This document shows, one piece after another, positions 1-11,775 of a stretch of DNA of 64,000 nucleotides (the first letter of the stretch is position 1; every line of letters begins with the position of its first letter). The DNA is from Cladorhizidae sp. MBARI D1340-BT2 (Eukaryota > Porifera > Demospongiae > Poecilosclerida > Cladorhizidae): NCBI GenBank assembly GCA_028752905.1, contig JAQNBH010000004.1, forward strand, positions 2,030,610-2,094,609, given 5' to 3'. The notes beneath the pieces are model-generated. The model ran no database searches. It had not been told where the DNA came from and was given only the letters and a program-made list of their open reading frames with translations. The position numbers were made by a program, and so were the translations under genes.

Positions 1-3000
1 GTATAACTTATCCTAGCCCACAGTGTGTATATGAGGACTCATGTATAACTTATCTTAGCTCACAGTGTGTATATGAGGACTCATGTATAACTTATCCTAG
101 CTCACAGTGTGTATATGAGGACTCATGTATAACTTATCCTAGCTCACAGTGTGTATATGAGGACTCATGTATAACTTATCCTAGCTCACAGTGTGTATAT
201 GAGGACTCATGTATAACTTATCCTAGCTCAGTGTGTATATGAGCACTCATGTATAACTTATCCTAGCTCAGTGTGTATATGAGGACTCATGTATAACTTA
301 TCCTAGCCCACAGTGTGTATATGAGGACTCATGTATAACTTATCCTAGCCCACAGTGTGTTTATGAGGACTCATGTATAACTTATCCTAGCTCACAGTGT
401 GTATATGAGGACTCATGTATAACTTATCCTAGCTCACAGTGTGTATATGAGGACTCATGTATAACTTATCCTAGCTCACAGTGTGTATATGAGGACTCGT
501 GTATAACTTATCCTAGCCCACAGTGTGTATATGAGGACTCATGTATAACTTATCCTAGCCCACAGTGTGTTTATGAGGACTCATGTATAACTTATCCTAG
601 CTCACAGTGTGTATATGAGGACTCATGTATAACTAATCCTAGCTCAGTGTGTATATGAGGACTCATGTATAACTTATCCTAGCCCACAGTGTGTATATGA
701 GGACTCATGTATAACTTATCTTAGCTCACAGTGTGTATATGAGGACTCATGTATAACTTATCCTAGCTCACAGTGTGTATATGAGGACTCATGTATAACT
801 TATCCTAGCTCACAGTGTGTATATGAGGCTCATGTATAACTTATCCTAGCTCACAGTGTGTATATGAGGACTCATGTATAACTTATCCTAGCCCACAGTG
901 TGTCTATGAGGACTCATGTATAACTTATCCTAGCTCACAGTGTGTATATGAGGACTCATGTATAACTTATCCTAGCTCACAGTGTGTATATGAGGACTCA
1001 TGTATAACTTATCCTAGCTCACAGTGTGTATATGAGGACTCATGTATAACTTATCCTAGCTCACAGTGTGTGTATGAGGACTCATGTATAACTTATCCTA
1101 GCTCACAGTGTGTGTATGAGGACTCGTGTATAACTTATCCTAGCTCACAGTGTGTATGAGGACTCGTGTATAACTTATCCTAGCTCACAGTGTGTTTATG
1201 AGCACTCATGTATAACTTATCCTAGCTCACAGTGTGTATATGAGGACTCATGTATAACTTATCCTAGCTCACAGTGTGTATATGAGGACTCATGTATAAC
1301 TTATCCTAGCTCACAGTGTGTATATGAGGCTCATGTATAACTTATCCTAGCTCACAGTGTGTATATGAGGACTCATGTATAACTTATCCTAGCTAACAGT
1401 GTGTATATGAGGACTCATGTATAACTTATCCTAGCTCACAGTGTGTATATGAGGACTCATGTATAACTTATCCTAGCTCACAGTGTGTATATGAGGACTC
1501 ATGTATAACTTATCCTAGCTCACAGTGTGTATATGAGGACTCATGTATAACTTATCCTAGCTCACTGTGTGTATATGAGGACTCATGTATAACTTATCCT
1601 AGCTCACAGTGTGTATATGAGGACTCATGTATAACTTATCCTAGCTCACGGTGTGTATATGAGGACTCATGTATAACTTATCCTAGCTCACAGTGTGTAT
1701 ATGAGGCTCATGTATAACTTATCCTAGCTCACAGTGTGTATATGAGGACTCATGTATAACTTATCCTAGCTCACAGTGTGTATATGAGGACTCATGTATA
1801 ACTTATCCTAGCTCACAGTGTGTATATGAGGACTCATGTATAACTTATCCTAGCTCACAGTGTGTATATGAGGACTCATGTATAACTTATCCTAGCTCAC
1901 AGTGTGTATATGAGGACTCATGTATAACTTATCCTAGCTCACAGTGTGTATATGAGGACTCATGTATAACTTATCCTAGCTCACAGTGTGTGTATGAGGA
2001 CTCATGTATAACTTATCCTAGCTCACAGTGTGTGTATGAGGACTCGTGTATAACTTATCCTAGCTCACAGTGTGTATGAGGACTCGTGTATAACTTATCC
2101 TAGCTCACAGTGTGTTTATGAGCACTCATGTATAACTTATCCTAGCTCACAGTGTGTATATGAGGACTCATGTATAACTTATCCTAGCTCACAGTGTGTA
2201 TATGAGGACTCATGTATAACTTATCCTAGCTCACAGTGTGTATATGAGGCTCATGTATAACTTATCCTAGCTCACAGTGTGTATATGAGGACTCATGTAT
2301 AACTTATCCTAGCTAACAGTGTGTATATGAGGACTCATGTATAACTTATCCTAGCTCACAGTGTGTATATGAGGACTCATGTATAACTTATCCTAGCTCA
2401 CAGTGTGTATATGAGGACTCATGTATAACTTATCCTAGCTCACAGTGTGTATATGAGGACTCATGTATAACTTATCCTAGCTCACTGTGTGTATATGAGG
2501 ACTCATGTATAACTTATCCTAGCTCACAGTGTGTATATGAGGACTCATGTATAACTTATCCTAGCTCACGGTGTGTATATGAGGACTCATGTATAACTTA
2601 TCCTAGCTCACAGTGTGTATATGAGGCTCATGTATAACTTATCCTAGCTCACAGTGTGTATATGAGGACTCATGTATAACTTATCCTAGCTCACAGTGTG
2701 TATATGAGGACTCATGTATAACTTATCCTAGCTCACAGTGTGTATATGAGGACTCATGTATAACTTATCCTAGCTCACAGTGTGTATATGAGGACTCATG
2801 TATAACTTATCCTAGCTCACAGTGTGTATATGAGGACTCATGTATAACTTATCCTAGCTCACAGTGTGTATATGAGGACTCATGTATAACTTATCCTAGC
2901 TCACGGTGTGTATATGAGGACTCATGTATAACTTATCCTAGCTCACAGTGTGTATATGAGGACTCATGTATAACTTATCCTAGCTCACAGTGTGTATATG

Positions 3001-4858
3001 AGGACTCATGTATAACTTATCCTAGCTCACAGTGTGTATATGAGGACTCATGTATAACTTATCCTAGCTCACAGTGTGTATATGAGGACTCATGTATAAC
3101 TTATCCTAGCTCACAGTGTGTATATGAGGACTCATGTATAACTTATCCTAGCTCACAGTGTGTATATGAGGACTCATGTATAACTTATCCTAGCTCACAG
3201 TGTGTATATGAGGACTCAAGTATAACTTATCCTAGCCCACAATGTGTATATGAGCACTCATGTATAACTTATCCTAGCTCACAGTGTGTATATGAGGACT
3301 CATGTATAACTTATCCTAGCCCACAGTGTGTATATGAGGACTCATGTGTATAACTTATCCTAGCGCACAGTGTGTATATGAGGACTCATGTATAACTTAT
3401 CCTAGCTCACAGTGTGTATATGAGGACTCATGTATAACTTATCCTAGCTCACAGTGTGTATATGAGGACTCATGTATAACTTATCCTAGCTCACAGTGTG
3501 TATATGAGGACTCATGTATAACTAATCCTAGCTCAGTGTGTATATGAGGACTCATGTATAACTTATCCTAGCTCACAGTGTGTATATGAGGACTCATGTA
3601 TAACTAATCCTAGCTCAGTGTGTATATGAGGACTCATGTATAACTTATCCTAGCTCACAGTGTGTATATGAGGACTCATGTATAACTTATCCTAGCTCAC
3701 AGTGTGTATATGAGGACTCATGTATAACTTATCCTAGCTCACAGTGTGTATATGAGCACTCATGTATAACTTATCCTAGCTCACAGTGTGTATATGAGGA
3801 CTCATGTATAACTTATCCTAGCCCACAGTGTGTATATGAGGACTCATGTATAACTTATCCTAGCTCACAGTGTGTATATGAGGACTCATGTATAACTAAT
3901 CCTAGCTCAGTGTGTATATGAGGACTCATGTATAACTTATCCTAGCTCACAGTGTGTATATGAGGACTCATGTATAACTAATCCTAGCTCAGTGTGTATA
4001 TGAGGACTCATGTATAACTTATCCTAGCTCACAGTGTGTATATGAGGACTCATGTATAACTTATCCTAGCTCACAGTGTGTATATGAGGACTCATGTATA
4101 ACTTATCCTAGCTCACAGTGTGTATATGAGGACTCATGTATAACTTATCCTAGCCCACAGTGTGTATATGATGACTCATGTATAACTTATCCTAGCTCAC
4201 AGTGTGTATATGAGGACTCATGTATAACTTATCCTAGCTCAGTGAGTATATGAGGACTCATGTATAACTTATCCTAGCCCACAGTGTGTATATGAGGACT
4301 CATGTATAACTTATCCTAGCTCACAGTGTGTATATGAGGACTCATGTATAACTTATCCTAGCTCACAGTGTGTATATGAGGACTCATGTATAACTTATCC
4401 TAGCTCACAGTGTGTATATGAGGACTCATGTATAACTTATCCTAGCTCAGTGTGTATATGAGGACTCATGTATAACTTATCCTAGCTCACAGTGTGTATA
4501 TTAGGACTCATGTATAACTTATCCTAGCCCACAGTGTGTATATGAGGACTCATGTATAACTTATCCTAGCTCACAGTGTGTATATGAGGACTCATGTGTA
4601 TAACTTATCCTAGCCCACAGTGTGTATATGAGGACTCATGTGTATAACTTATCCTAGCCCACAGTGTGTATATGAGCACTCATGTATAACTTATCCTAGC
4701 TCACAGTGTGTATATGAGGACTCATGTATAACTTATCCTAGCTCACAGTGTGTATATGAGGACTCATGTATAACTTATCCTAGCCCACAGTGTGTATATG
4801 AGGACTCATGTATAACTTATCCTAGCTCACAGTGTGTATATGAGGACTCATGTATAAC
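1..4858 (+). repeat. 42-bp minisatellite array (left copy)
   Basis: About 115 head-to-tail copies of a 42-bp unit containing GTATAACTTATCCTAGCTCA followed by CAGTGTGTATATGAGGACTC. The array is already running at base 1, so its left end is outside the window. Variants recur: loss of CA before GTGTG, loss of GA giving GAGGCTCATG, and CTAGCCCA for CTAGCTCA. The 42-bp period is 14 codons, so open stretches reading CITYPSSQCVYEDS appear; these are not genes. The same unit occurs inverted at 39039-39766 and 43087-43980. Confidence 0.97.
905..2904 (+). repeat. 920-bp higher-order repeat inside the 42-bp array
   Basis: The pattern of unit variants repeats with an exact offset of 920 bp. Examples are GAGGCTCATG near 1327 and 1703 against 2247 and 2623, and the shortened unit near 1150 against 2070. 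Similarity starts near 905/1825 and stops near 1985/2905, so a little over two 920-bp blocks are present. This is a recent block duplication, not unit-by-unit drift. Confidence 0.85.
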
Positions 4859-4865
4859 TTCTCTC

Positions 4866-5190
4866 TATGTGTCATTCACCTGCAATTATTAACTGTGGGA
4901 AGTGTATCTTGTGAGAGATCTTTTTCTGCTCTTCGTCGTCTAAAGCTTTGGACACGTTCTTCAATGAAGGATGAGTGGTTGAGTGGATTAGCAATGCTCT
5001 TGATTCATCGTGACACTGAATTTATTCCATTATCAGATGAATTTATGAAAGAAAAGCTAACTGGAGACAAGGTCATGTACTCCTTTTTAGCCTCGTATAT
5101 ATGCACTTCACAAAATAGAAGTATAGTTTTAGCTGCATACTTCACACCTATGGCCAATTATGCAACTGCCTCCCCAGTCAAATTTTCTTA
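4866..5190 (+). pseudogene. hAT transposase C-terminal dimerisation fragment
   Basis: The frame starting near 4866 reads ...SCERSFSALRRLKLW..., then a segment with GLAMLLIHRD. This is the signature of the hAT family C-terminal dimerisation region (the SERSFSALRRLK motif followed by GLALLHIHRD). Only this end of the transposase is present; the 42-bp array abuts it on the left, so the catalytic part has been lost or displaced. Downstream, at about 5165-5215, lies a CCTCCCCAGTCAAATTTTCT stretch followed by CGCGCCCCTCCGG, which resembles the C-rich 3' end of such elements, but I cannot pair it with a left end. The family call rests on the motif alone. Confidence 0.75.
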
Positions 5191-5288
5191 GGTAACCGCG
5201 CCCCTCCGGTCATATATTCCTAGCGGTCCTGAGGTAGTTCATCATTTATCGTGCGAGCATCAATTGTCGGCTGGGCTTACATTTTGCA

Positions 5289-6530
5289 ATGGCACAATAT
5301 CGTCCATTTGCGCAAATCACGGCCATATCTTATTTCTTATCAACAAATCTGATCTCTGCAACCTTTGTATCACTGATGGACTCCAATTCAGCTAGTCAGT
5401 TCAATTACCAAAGGAATCCTCATTGCTTCATCTCTATCCTGGACCACAGTGACCTGGGAATCCTCATTGTTTCATCTCTATCCTGGACCACAGTGACCTG
5501 GGGGTCCTCATTGCTTCATCTCTATCCTGGACCACAGTGACCTGGGGATCCTCATTGCTTCATCTCTATCCTGGACCACAGTGACCTGGGAATCCTCATT
5601 GTTTCATCTCTATCCTGGACCACAGTGACCTGGGGGTCCTCATTGCTTCATCTCTATCCTGGACCACAGTGACCTGGGGATCCTCATTGCTTCATCTCTA
5701 TCCTGGACCACAGTGACCTGGGGATCCTCATTGCTTCATCTCTATCCTGGACCACAGTGACCTGGGGATCCTCATTGCTTCATCTCTATCCTGGACCACA
5801 GTGACCTGGGGATCCTCATTGCTTCATCTCTATCCTGGACCACAGTGACCTGGGGATCCTCATTGCTTCATCTCTATCCTGGACCACAGTGACCTGGGGA
5901 TCCTCATTGCTTCATCTCTATCCTGGACCACAGTGACCTGGGGATCCTCATTGCTTCATCTCTATCCTGGACCACAGTGACCTGGGGATCCTCATTGCTT
6001 CATCTCTATCCTGGACCACAGTGACCTGGGGATCCTCATTGCTTCATCTCTATCCTGGACCACAGTGACCTGGGGATCCTCATTGCTTCATCTCTATCCT
6101 GGACCACAGTGACCTGGGGATCCTCATTGCTTCATCTCTATCCTGGACCACAGTGACCTGGGGATCCTCATTGCTTCATCTCTATCCTGCCACTCCCATA
6201 TCTTCTAAGACCTGTGAATTAATTGGTCTTCTCTACGTCATTTCTACTGCTATTCAGACACTTCTATTCTTCTTCGCCTCTACACTTCTCTTATCCATTC
6301 TCATCTGGAGTACTGTTCTTTCCTCTGGGACTCAATCATCCCATCTTTCATCTCAGAATACAATACTTTGCCTGTAAATTATGCAGTGTACATTGGCCCT
6401 GGGACTACGCTTCTCTTCTCACTAAGCCATCTCTATCATCTCGCCGCCGTAATAACAAAGATTATCCTTTTAGCCTCCCACCATGCCTTGGGCCTCCTAT
6501 CCTTCCCCCTGTAATCGGCTGCTAATCACA
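5289..6530 (+). pseudogene. LINE (CR1/Jockey-like) reverse transcriptase tail, interrupted by its own minisatellite
   Basis: Right of the array, at about 6190-6470, the three forward frames together spell the conserved LINE region after the RT palm: a LIGLLY piece, then in the next frame LLRLYTSLIHSHLEYCS, then FACKLCSVHW and a LSSRRRN piece. Intact CR1/Jockey elements carry this as LGLLYRRFY, LYTSLVRPHLEY and FALK.CSK.W. Left of the array (5375-5420) traces of the preceding part remain before the first repeat. Several frameshifts and stops make it a dead fragment. Its middle, the YLG...DLSW motif region, has been expanded into the 44-bp array listed separately. No endonuclease or upstream RT is visible. 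Confidence 0.7.
5412..6190 (+). repeat. 44-bp minisatellite derived from LINE coding sequence
   Basis: About 17-18 copies of a 44-bp unit with CCTGGACCACAGTGACCTGG then GGATCCTCATTGCTTCATCT. The first units are slightly diverged (GGGAATCC, GGGGGTCC) and the later ones nearly identical. One frame of the unit reads LGILIASSLSWTT, matching the LINE motif YLGxLISSDLSW that should sit at this place in the surrounding LINE fragment. Confidence 0.95.
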
Positions 6531-6689
6531 TACAGAACTCGGGCCCAGAGGAAGCAATAAATTGATGGCAAAGGCCCACATTATGACCACACCCACAGTA
6601 ACTGCAATACAGCATTGTCATATATAGTGATTGATAAAATGTTCAGTTAACTAGTGTAGGTCCTACTATGGTCCACTACAGAAAAGTAC
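6531..6689. other. Unassigned spacer
   Basis: Unique sequence between the LINE tail and the minus-strand hAT remnant. It may be LINE 3' untranslated sequence or the end of the hAT; I see no motif that decides. Confidence 0.4.
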
Positions 6690-8230
6690 CTTTGATATGA
6701 TGCTCAGAATCTGAGAGGAAATCATTGGCCACCTCTTGTAGATCTAAAGAATCTGTGCATTCCTTATGCACATGAAGGATCAATAGATTTGTTAAGACTC
6801 TCCTGCTTCATAGTAGTTCTAAGATAAGTTTTCACTCGACGGAGTGCACGGAATGACCTTTCTGATGTGGCATTAGTTGCAGGCATCACCATAATCAATT
6901 GTAGTACCCTGACTACTTGCCTTAAAAGGTCCCTTTAGCAATTGAATATGCCTTGAAATGATCCCTGATATCAAAAATTGTAGTTGCTGAGGTTGCCATG
7001 TTGTTCTTTTGCTGAAATTCAATACCAAAAGTTATAAGTTGATCATCTGGATTAAAATCATCCTCGCAGAAGTCACACACAACTTTAAATTCTTCCTCAA
7101 AATCTGCTGCATAACTGGCCCTTGATAAGATACTGTTCCAACTTGCTATAACTTGGTTGATCAAAGCGGTTCGCAATACAGTTATTAGTATTATACAGTT
7201 TCATAATAAAGCAGTTTCATGAAATTGGTGATTATTTCCACCTTCATATTTCCACCTTCATCTAACCTTGCTGGCCTTTTTCACCGGCATGGTAACTGGT
7301 GGTCCAATATCTGCAGCTTCAGCAAAATTCAAAACTTTTGTCCAAAACAGGTCATAAGCTTCTGGGTTGCGTGTATATATGCTGCAGTATAGCTTTGCAA
7401 GTTGCTGGCTCAGCAGCAGATGTTGTTTTCTTCTCAATTGTTGAACATAAATTGTCAGAGTTATGCAAGACCATTTCCCCAGGAGAATTAGCAAATAAAA
7501 ATTCAAAAGTTTGCATCTGAGCACATACCCCATTAATTGTGCTTTGGTCTCTGTATCCTTAATTAACAACATCTACAGTCTCTTCCCATGTTTGCAAAAG
7601 AACTTCAAAGTTACGGCTAAAGCATCAGCTCGCACAATCCATCTGGTTGGACAGAGTAATCTCATTCCTGCCGAGTGAGAATCATGGATTAAGTCATGGT
7701 GTCTTTTTAATTCTCTAAACATCTCTTCCTTATGTGGGGAGAATTTTATAAGTTTAGTGACTTCATGGGTTACATCCCAAGGCATTTTTAATGGGTTTAG
7801 ATACTTTTATGGCATCATTCACTGCAAGATTTATAGAGAGCCATAACAATGAGTATAGAGTGCCCGGGTCTCTTTATCCATTATCAACTTGGCCAGCCCA
7901 GATCTAACTCCACTCATTATACTGGCTCCCTCATAGCATTGTCCACGGACTTAGGAGAAAGGAATGTTGAGTCTACAGAGAGAATCTTCCATAACTTTTT
8001 TTAATGTCATAGAGTCAATTGATGGGCCTTGATAAAGTTCAAGGAACTCTTCAAATATGTCGAAATCATCCATTACTGACCGAAAAACTAAAGTTGCTTG
8101 CACATGATTAGAAACATCAGTCATTTCATTCCATCATTATGGAGATGACTGAAGGGAGCTAGCAATTCCCCTCAACATAAGCTCAGCCATCACTATCAAG
8201 ATTTCGTTTTGGATGTCATGGGGATGGATA
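6690..8230 (-). pseudogene. Decayed hAT transposase (DUF4371/ZMYM-type), minus strand
   Basis: Reading the minus strand from about 8220 down to 6690, pieces of one transposase follow in order but in shifting frames. They are a segment with DDFDIFEEFLELYQG; QCYEGASIMSG (the catalytic-domain CDGAxxMSG-like motif) near 7930; IKFSPHKEEMFRELKRHHDL with MRLLCPTRWIVRADAL near 7640-7740; and finally MPATNATSERSFRALRRVKT near 6840-6890, the hAT C-terminal dimerisation motif. Order and motifs match hAT proteins related to the 52-kDa repressor/ZMYM6 group. Stops and frameshifts occur throughout, so it is inactive. It differs in sequence and orientation from the other two hAT copies here. No clear terminal inverted repeats were found. 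Confidence 0.8.
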
Positions 8231-8234
8231 TTTA

Positions 8235-9278
8235 TTAGTTTTCTTCTTCAGCCATTCAGATACTCTGGGATCTTCCTCAGCCAGTCAAACACTCTCACTG
8301 GGATCTTCTTCAGCCAGTCATATACTAGGGGACTTCTTCAGCCAGTCATAAACTCTGGACCTTCTTCAGCCAGAGTATGAGACCTTCTTCAGCCAGTCAT
8401 ATACTCTAACTGGGATCTTCCTCAGCCAGTCATATACTCTCACTGGGATTTTATTCAGCCAGTCATATACTCTGGGACCTTCTTCAGCCAGTCATGTACT
8501 CTGGGACCTTTTTCAGCCAGTCATATACTCTGAGACCTTCTTCAGCCAGTCATATACTCTCACTGAGGTCTTCTTCAGCCAGTCATATACCCTCACTGAG
8601 ATCTTCTTCAGCCAGTCATATACTCTGGCACATTCTTCAGCCAGTCATATACTCTGGGAACTTCTTCAGCCAGTCATATATATACCCTCACTGAGATCTT
8701 CTTCAGCCAGTCATATACTCTGGGAACTTCTTCAGCCAGTCAGATACTCTGGGATCTTCTTCAGCCAGTCAAACACCCTCACTGGGATCTTCTTCAGCCA
8801 GTCATATACTAGGGGACTTCTTCAGCCAGTCATATACTAGGGGACTTCTTCAGCCAGTCATAAACTCTGGACCTTCTTCAGCCAGTCAGTCATATACTCT
8901 GAGACCTTCTTCAACCAATCATATACTCTTACTGGGATCCAGTCATATACTCTGAGACCTTCTTCAGCCAGTCATATACTCTGGGACATTCTTCAGCCAG
9001 TCATATACTCTCACTGGGATCTTCTTCAGCCAGTCATATACTCTGAGACCTTCTTCAGCCAGTCATATATATACTCTCACTGGGATCTTCTTCAGCAAGT
9101 CATATACTCTCACTGGGAGCCAGTTATATACTTCTTCAGCCAGTCATATACTCTGGGACCTTCTTCAGCCAGTCATATACTCTGAGACCTTCTTCAGCCA
9201 GTAATATACTCTGAGACCTTCTTCAGCCAGGCATATACTCTCACTGGGATCTTCTTCAGCCAGTCATATACTCTGGGA
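8235..9278 (+). repeat. Irregular ~29-bp minisatellite
   Basis: Roughly 35 copies of a unit built on CTTCTTCAGCCAGTCATATA followed by CTC and a variable link such as TGGGAC, TGAGAC or TCACTGGGAT. Unit length varies between about 27 and 36 bp because the link comes in short and long forms. The array runs directly into the NACHT fragment on its right. Confidence 0.92.
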
Positions 9279-9746
9279 TTTATACTTGACGGATTAGACT
9301 AATTCCATCCCCAAGAGGAAATCAAGTCCGTTATCCATCAGTTACTATACGAGGAATGCCTTCCTGAGGCAATGATCGTCGTGGCGTCGCGACCAGTGGC
9401 CACTGAGAAACTAAGGTCTCATGCTGGAACCTCTGGTACTTCTGCTGGTGCTGCTTCCACTCCTGGTACTTCTGCTGCCAGTACTGCTGCTCTTGTTTCT
9501 TCTGTTTCTTCTGCTGTTCCTCGATTCAGTCCACATAGCTCCATTACATGTCCTGCACCTACTTCTTTGGCGCACCCATCTAGTAGATACCACTTGGACT
9601 CAGTGGTTGGTAGTTGGTCAAAAGAGGAGTCATGTGCAACACATTACACGTACACAAAGGTACCAGGTCCTACATCTCCAACTGTTATATGCATTATATT
9701 TGTTGTCTTACTCTTTGTCTACACATTGTATGTCGCACATTGAAAG
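9279..9746 (+). pseudogene. NACHT-domain (NLR-type) fragment with a stop in the Walker B motif
   Basis: From 9279 the frame reads FILDGLD, then a stop (TAA at 9300-9302), then a segment ending in LPEAMIVVASRPVATEKLRS up to about 9420. This is the Walker B and sensor-1 part of a NACHT NTPase: a hydrophobic run with DGLDE, about 30 residues later hydrophobic-TSRP, then ATEKLR. The stop replaces the expected Glu codon. Beyond 9420 the frame stays open to 9743 but turns into Ala/Ser/Thr-rich repeats and a hydrophobic tail with no NLR character. The Walker A part would lie to the left, where the ~29-bp array now stands. It is a truncated pseudogene. NACHT genes are abundant in sponges and cnidarians; that is family knowledge, not seen here. 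Confidence 0.65.
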
Positions 9747-10980
9747 TGCATCATGTTGCAACAACACGCTTTTCTGCACACAATGTGTAATGTGATTTTT
9801 TAATTTTGTTGTTGTTGTGATATGATTTATGTGTTTTATGTGTGTGTTGTGTGTCGGGCAATATAGCCATACCTCCTCGTGGTGCTCGATGGTAACAAGA
9901 GACGCTAGTTCCTTGCTATAAGTTATTGAATTATGTTCATTCTCAATAAGCCAAATCCATTATACAGTGTGTCATATATATATAAATAATAATAGTAACA
10001 TTGTGATATATATATATATATAAATAGTCACATTGTGTCAAATAATATGTATGTAAACAATATACTCAGGATTATAAGCAATGTTCTTATGGTATGGAGA
10101 CAGTGCACCTAAAATGTCTCTTGGAGTATGATGCTCACTGGGTTGCTATCCTGGAGGAGGCAGCTTTGTATCTCAGGTCCGTGTTCAACTGGGATCTGTT
10201 GTATTGATAAATAAGCATAATAATATTCATAGTTGTATTCAGCATGTTTAAAGTTGTTTTTTTATTATTATTATTTTTATTATTAAAAAAAAAAAAAAAA
10301 ATTTTTTATCATTATTATCATTATGGTCACATAATCTTGACCAGAGTATTATATAAAAAAATTATAAAAAAATGCATTTATCATTATAAACAATGTTTGA
10401 TGTTGATAAACAAGCATAATTATATTCATATGCTATGGTCAGAATGTGGTCACAAGCATTTGACCACATTGTTTCAAGTAATAGAAACATATTTATGTAA
10501 AAAACGTTAGAAGCAATATTATGTTTATAAATACACAATCAAATTCATTGGATGTGGTCACAACATCCTAACCACATTGTTTGGAATACAACAAAAAATA
10601 TTTAGGCAAAAATTATATATAATCAATGTTCTTATATTGATTAAATCCATAATCATATTCATACTTTGTGGTCAGTGTGTGTTTTCACAAAAATTACCAC
10701 ATGTTTATCAACAATAATGCTATCCCATAATATATGGTTGCTAGGTACTATTGCATTCCAGATTTTATATTAATTTTTAACTGTAGCTGTGTCTATTTCC
10801 AACAATTCTCCTCTCTTAAGTAACTTATAATAATTGGATTCACCACATTGTGGTTTGTAACTATGGCAACAGTTGGTAACCACAATGTTGGTTATAACAA
10901 GGGCTATTGGATACAATATGGTTGCTATGGACTTTAGTCAACCCTTGTTGAGATAAAAGGGCATACGTTCATCCATGTCA
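9747..10980. repeat. AT-rich region with diverged ~120-bp repeats and GTGGTCA dyads
   Basis: Old repeats with a core around GCAATGTT, then AAGCATAAT and ATTCAT, then TGTGGTCACAA and ACCACATTGTTT recur near 10000-10090, 10380-10510, 10511-10620 and 10621-10720. One copy holds a 10-bp perfect inverted repeat, AATGTGGTCA and TGACCACATT, at about 10444-10472. A poly-A/poly-T block lies near 10284-10306. A short piece near 10717-10755 (GCTATCCCATA then TGGTTGCTAGG) is also found near 26730 and 56230. No coding sequence recognised. Confidence 0.6.
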
Positions 10981-11165
10981 TTTTTTTTTCTTTCCCAAAA
11001 TAAAGTCACCGGGGAGAGGGTTAAAAATAGAGAACAAAAGAAGATTGTCACCCAATATGCAGCAGCGAAACACATGTATGGAAGTTTTACTGCAGCATAG
11101 TCAAGACTGAAGAAGAAATACAGCGTATAATGTGGCCTGCAGATCGCAAGATATCTTGCATCAGG
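10981..11165. other. Unassigned unique sequence
   Basis: No coding potential or repeat recognised between the AT-rich block and the 48-bp array. Confidence 0.4.
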
Positions 11166-11775
11166 TCCACTGTATATGCAGTGTTATAGTAGGTCAGTGA
11201 TGGTGGCCCTTAGCTGTGTGTACATGCAGTGTTATAGTAGGTCAGTGATGGTGGTCCCTAGCTGTGTGTACCATGCAGTGTTATAGCAGGTCAGTGATGG
11301 TGGTCCCTAGCTGTGTGTACATGCAGTGTTATAGCAGGTCAGTAATGGTGGTCCATAGCTGTGTGTACATGTAGTGTTATAGTAGGTCAGTGATGGTGGC
11401 CCCTACATGCAGTGTTATAGTAGGTCAGTGATGGTGGCCCCTAGCTGTGTGTACATGCAGTGTTATAGCAGGACAGTGATGGTGGTCCCTAGCTGTGTGT
11501 ACATGCAGTGTTATAGCAGGTCAGTGATGGTGGTCCCTAGCTGTGTGTACATGCAGTGTTATAGCAGGTCAGTGATGGTGGTCCCTACCTGTGTGTACAT
11601 GCAGTGTTATAGTAGGTCAGTGATGGTGGCCCCTAGCTGTGTGTACATGCAGTGTTATAGCAGGTCAGTGATGGTGGCCCCTAACTGTGTGTACATGTAG
11701 TGTTATAGCAGGTCAGTGATGGTGGTCCCTAGCTGTGTGTACATGTTATAGCAGGTCAGATATAGCAGGTCAGTG
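11166..11775 (+). repeat. 48-bp minisatellite
   Basis: About 12 copies of a unit with CATGCAGTGTTATAGCAGGT then CAGTGATGGTGGTCCCTAGC. Alternating variants (TAGTAGG/TAGCAGG, GGCCC/GGTCC) run through it. The last units are truncated at about 11740-11775, just before a poly-C tract. Confidence 0.95.

Noticed and set aside
1..4858. Possible CRISPR array
   Set aside because: Units are adjacent, near-identical and without unique spacers, in eukaryotic DNA; this is a minisatellite. The same holds for every other array here.
9421..9743. Ala/Ser/Thr-rich frame with a hydrophobic C-terminal segment as a membrane protein
   Set aside because: It continues a broken NACHT frame, has low-complexity composition and no independent start, so a real protein is unlikely.
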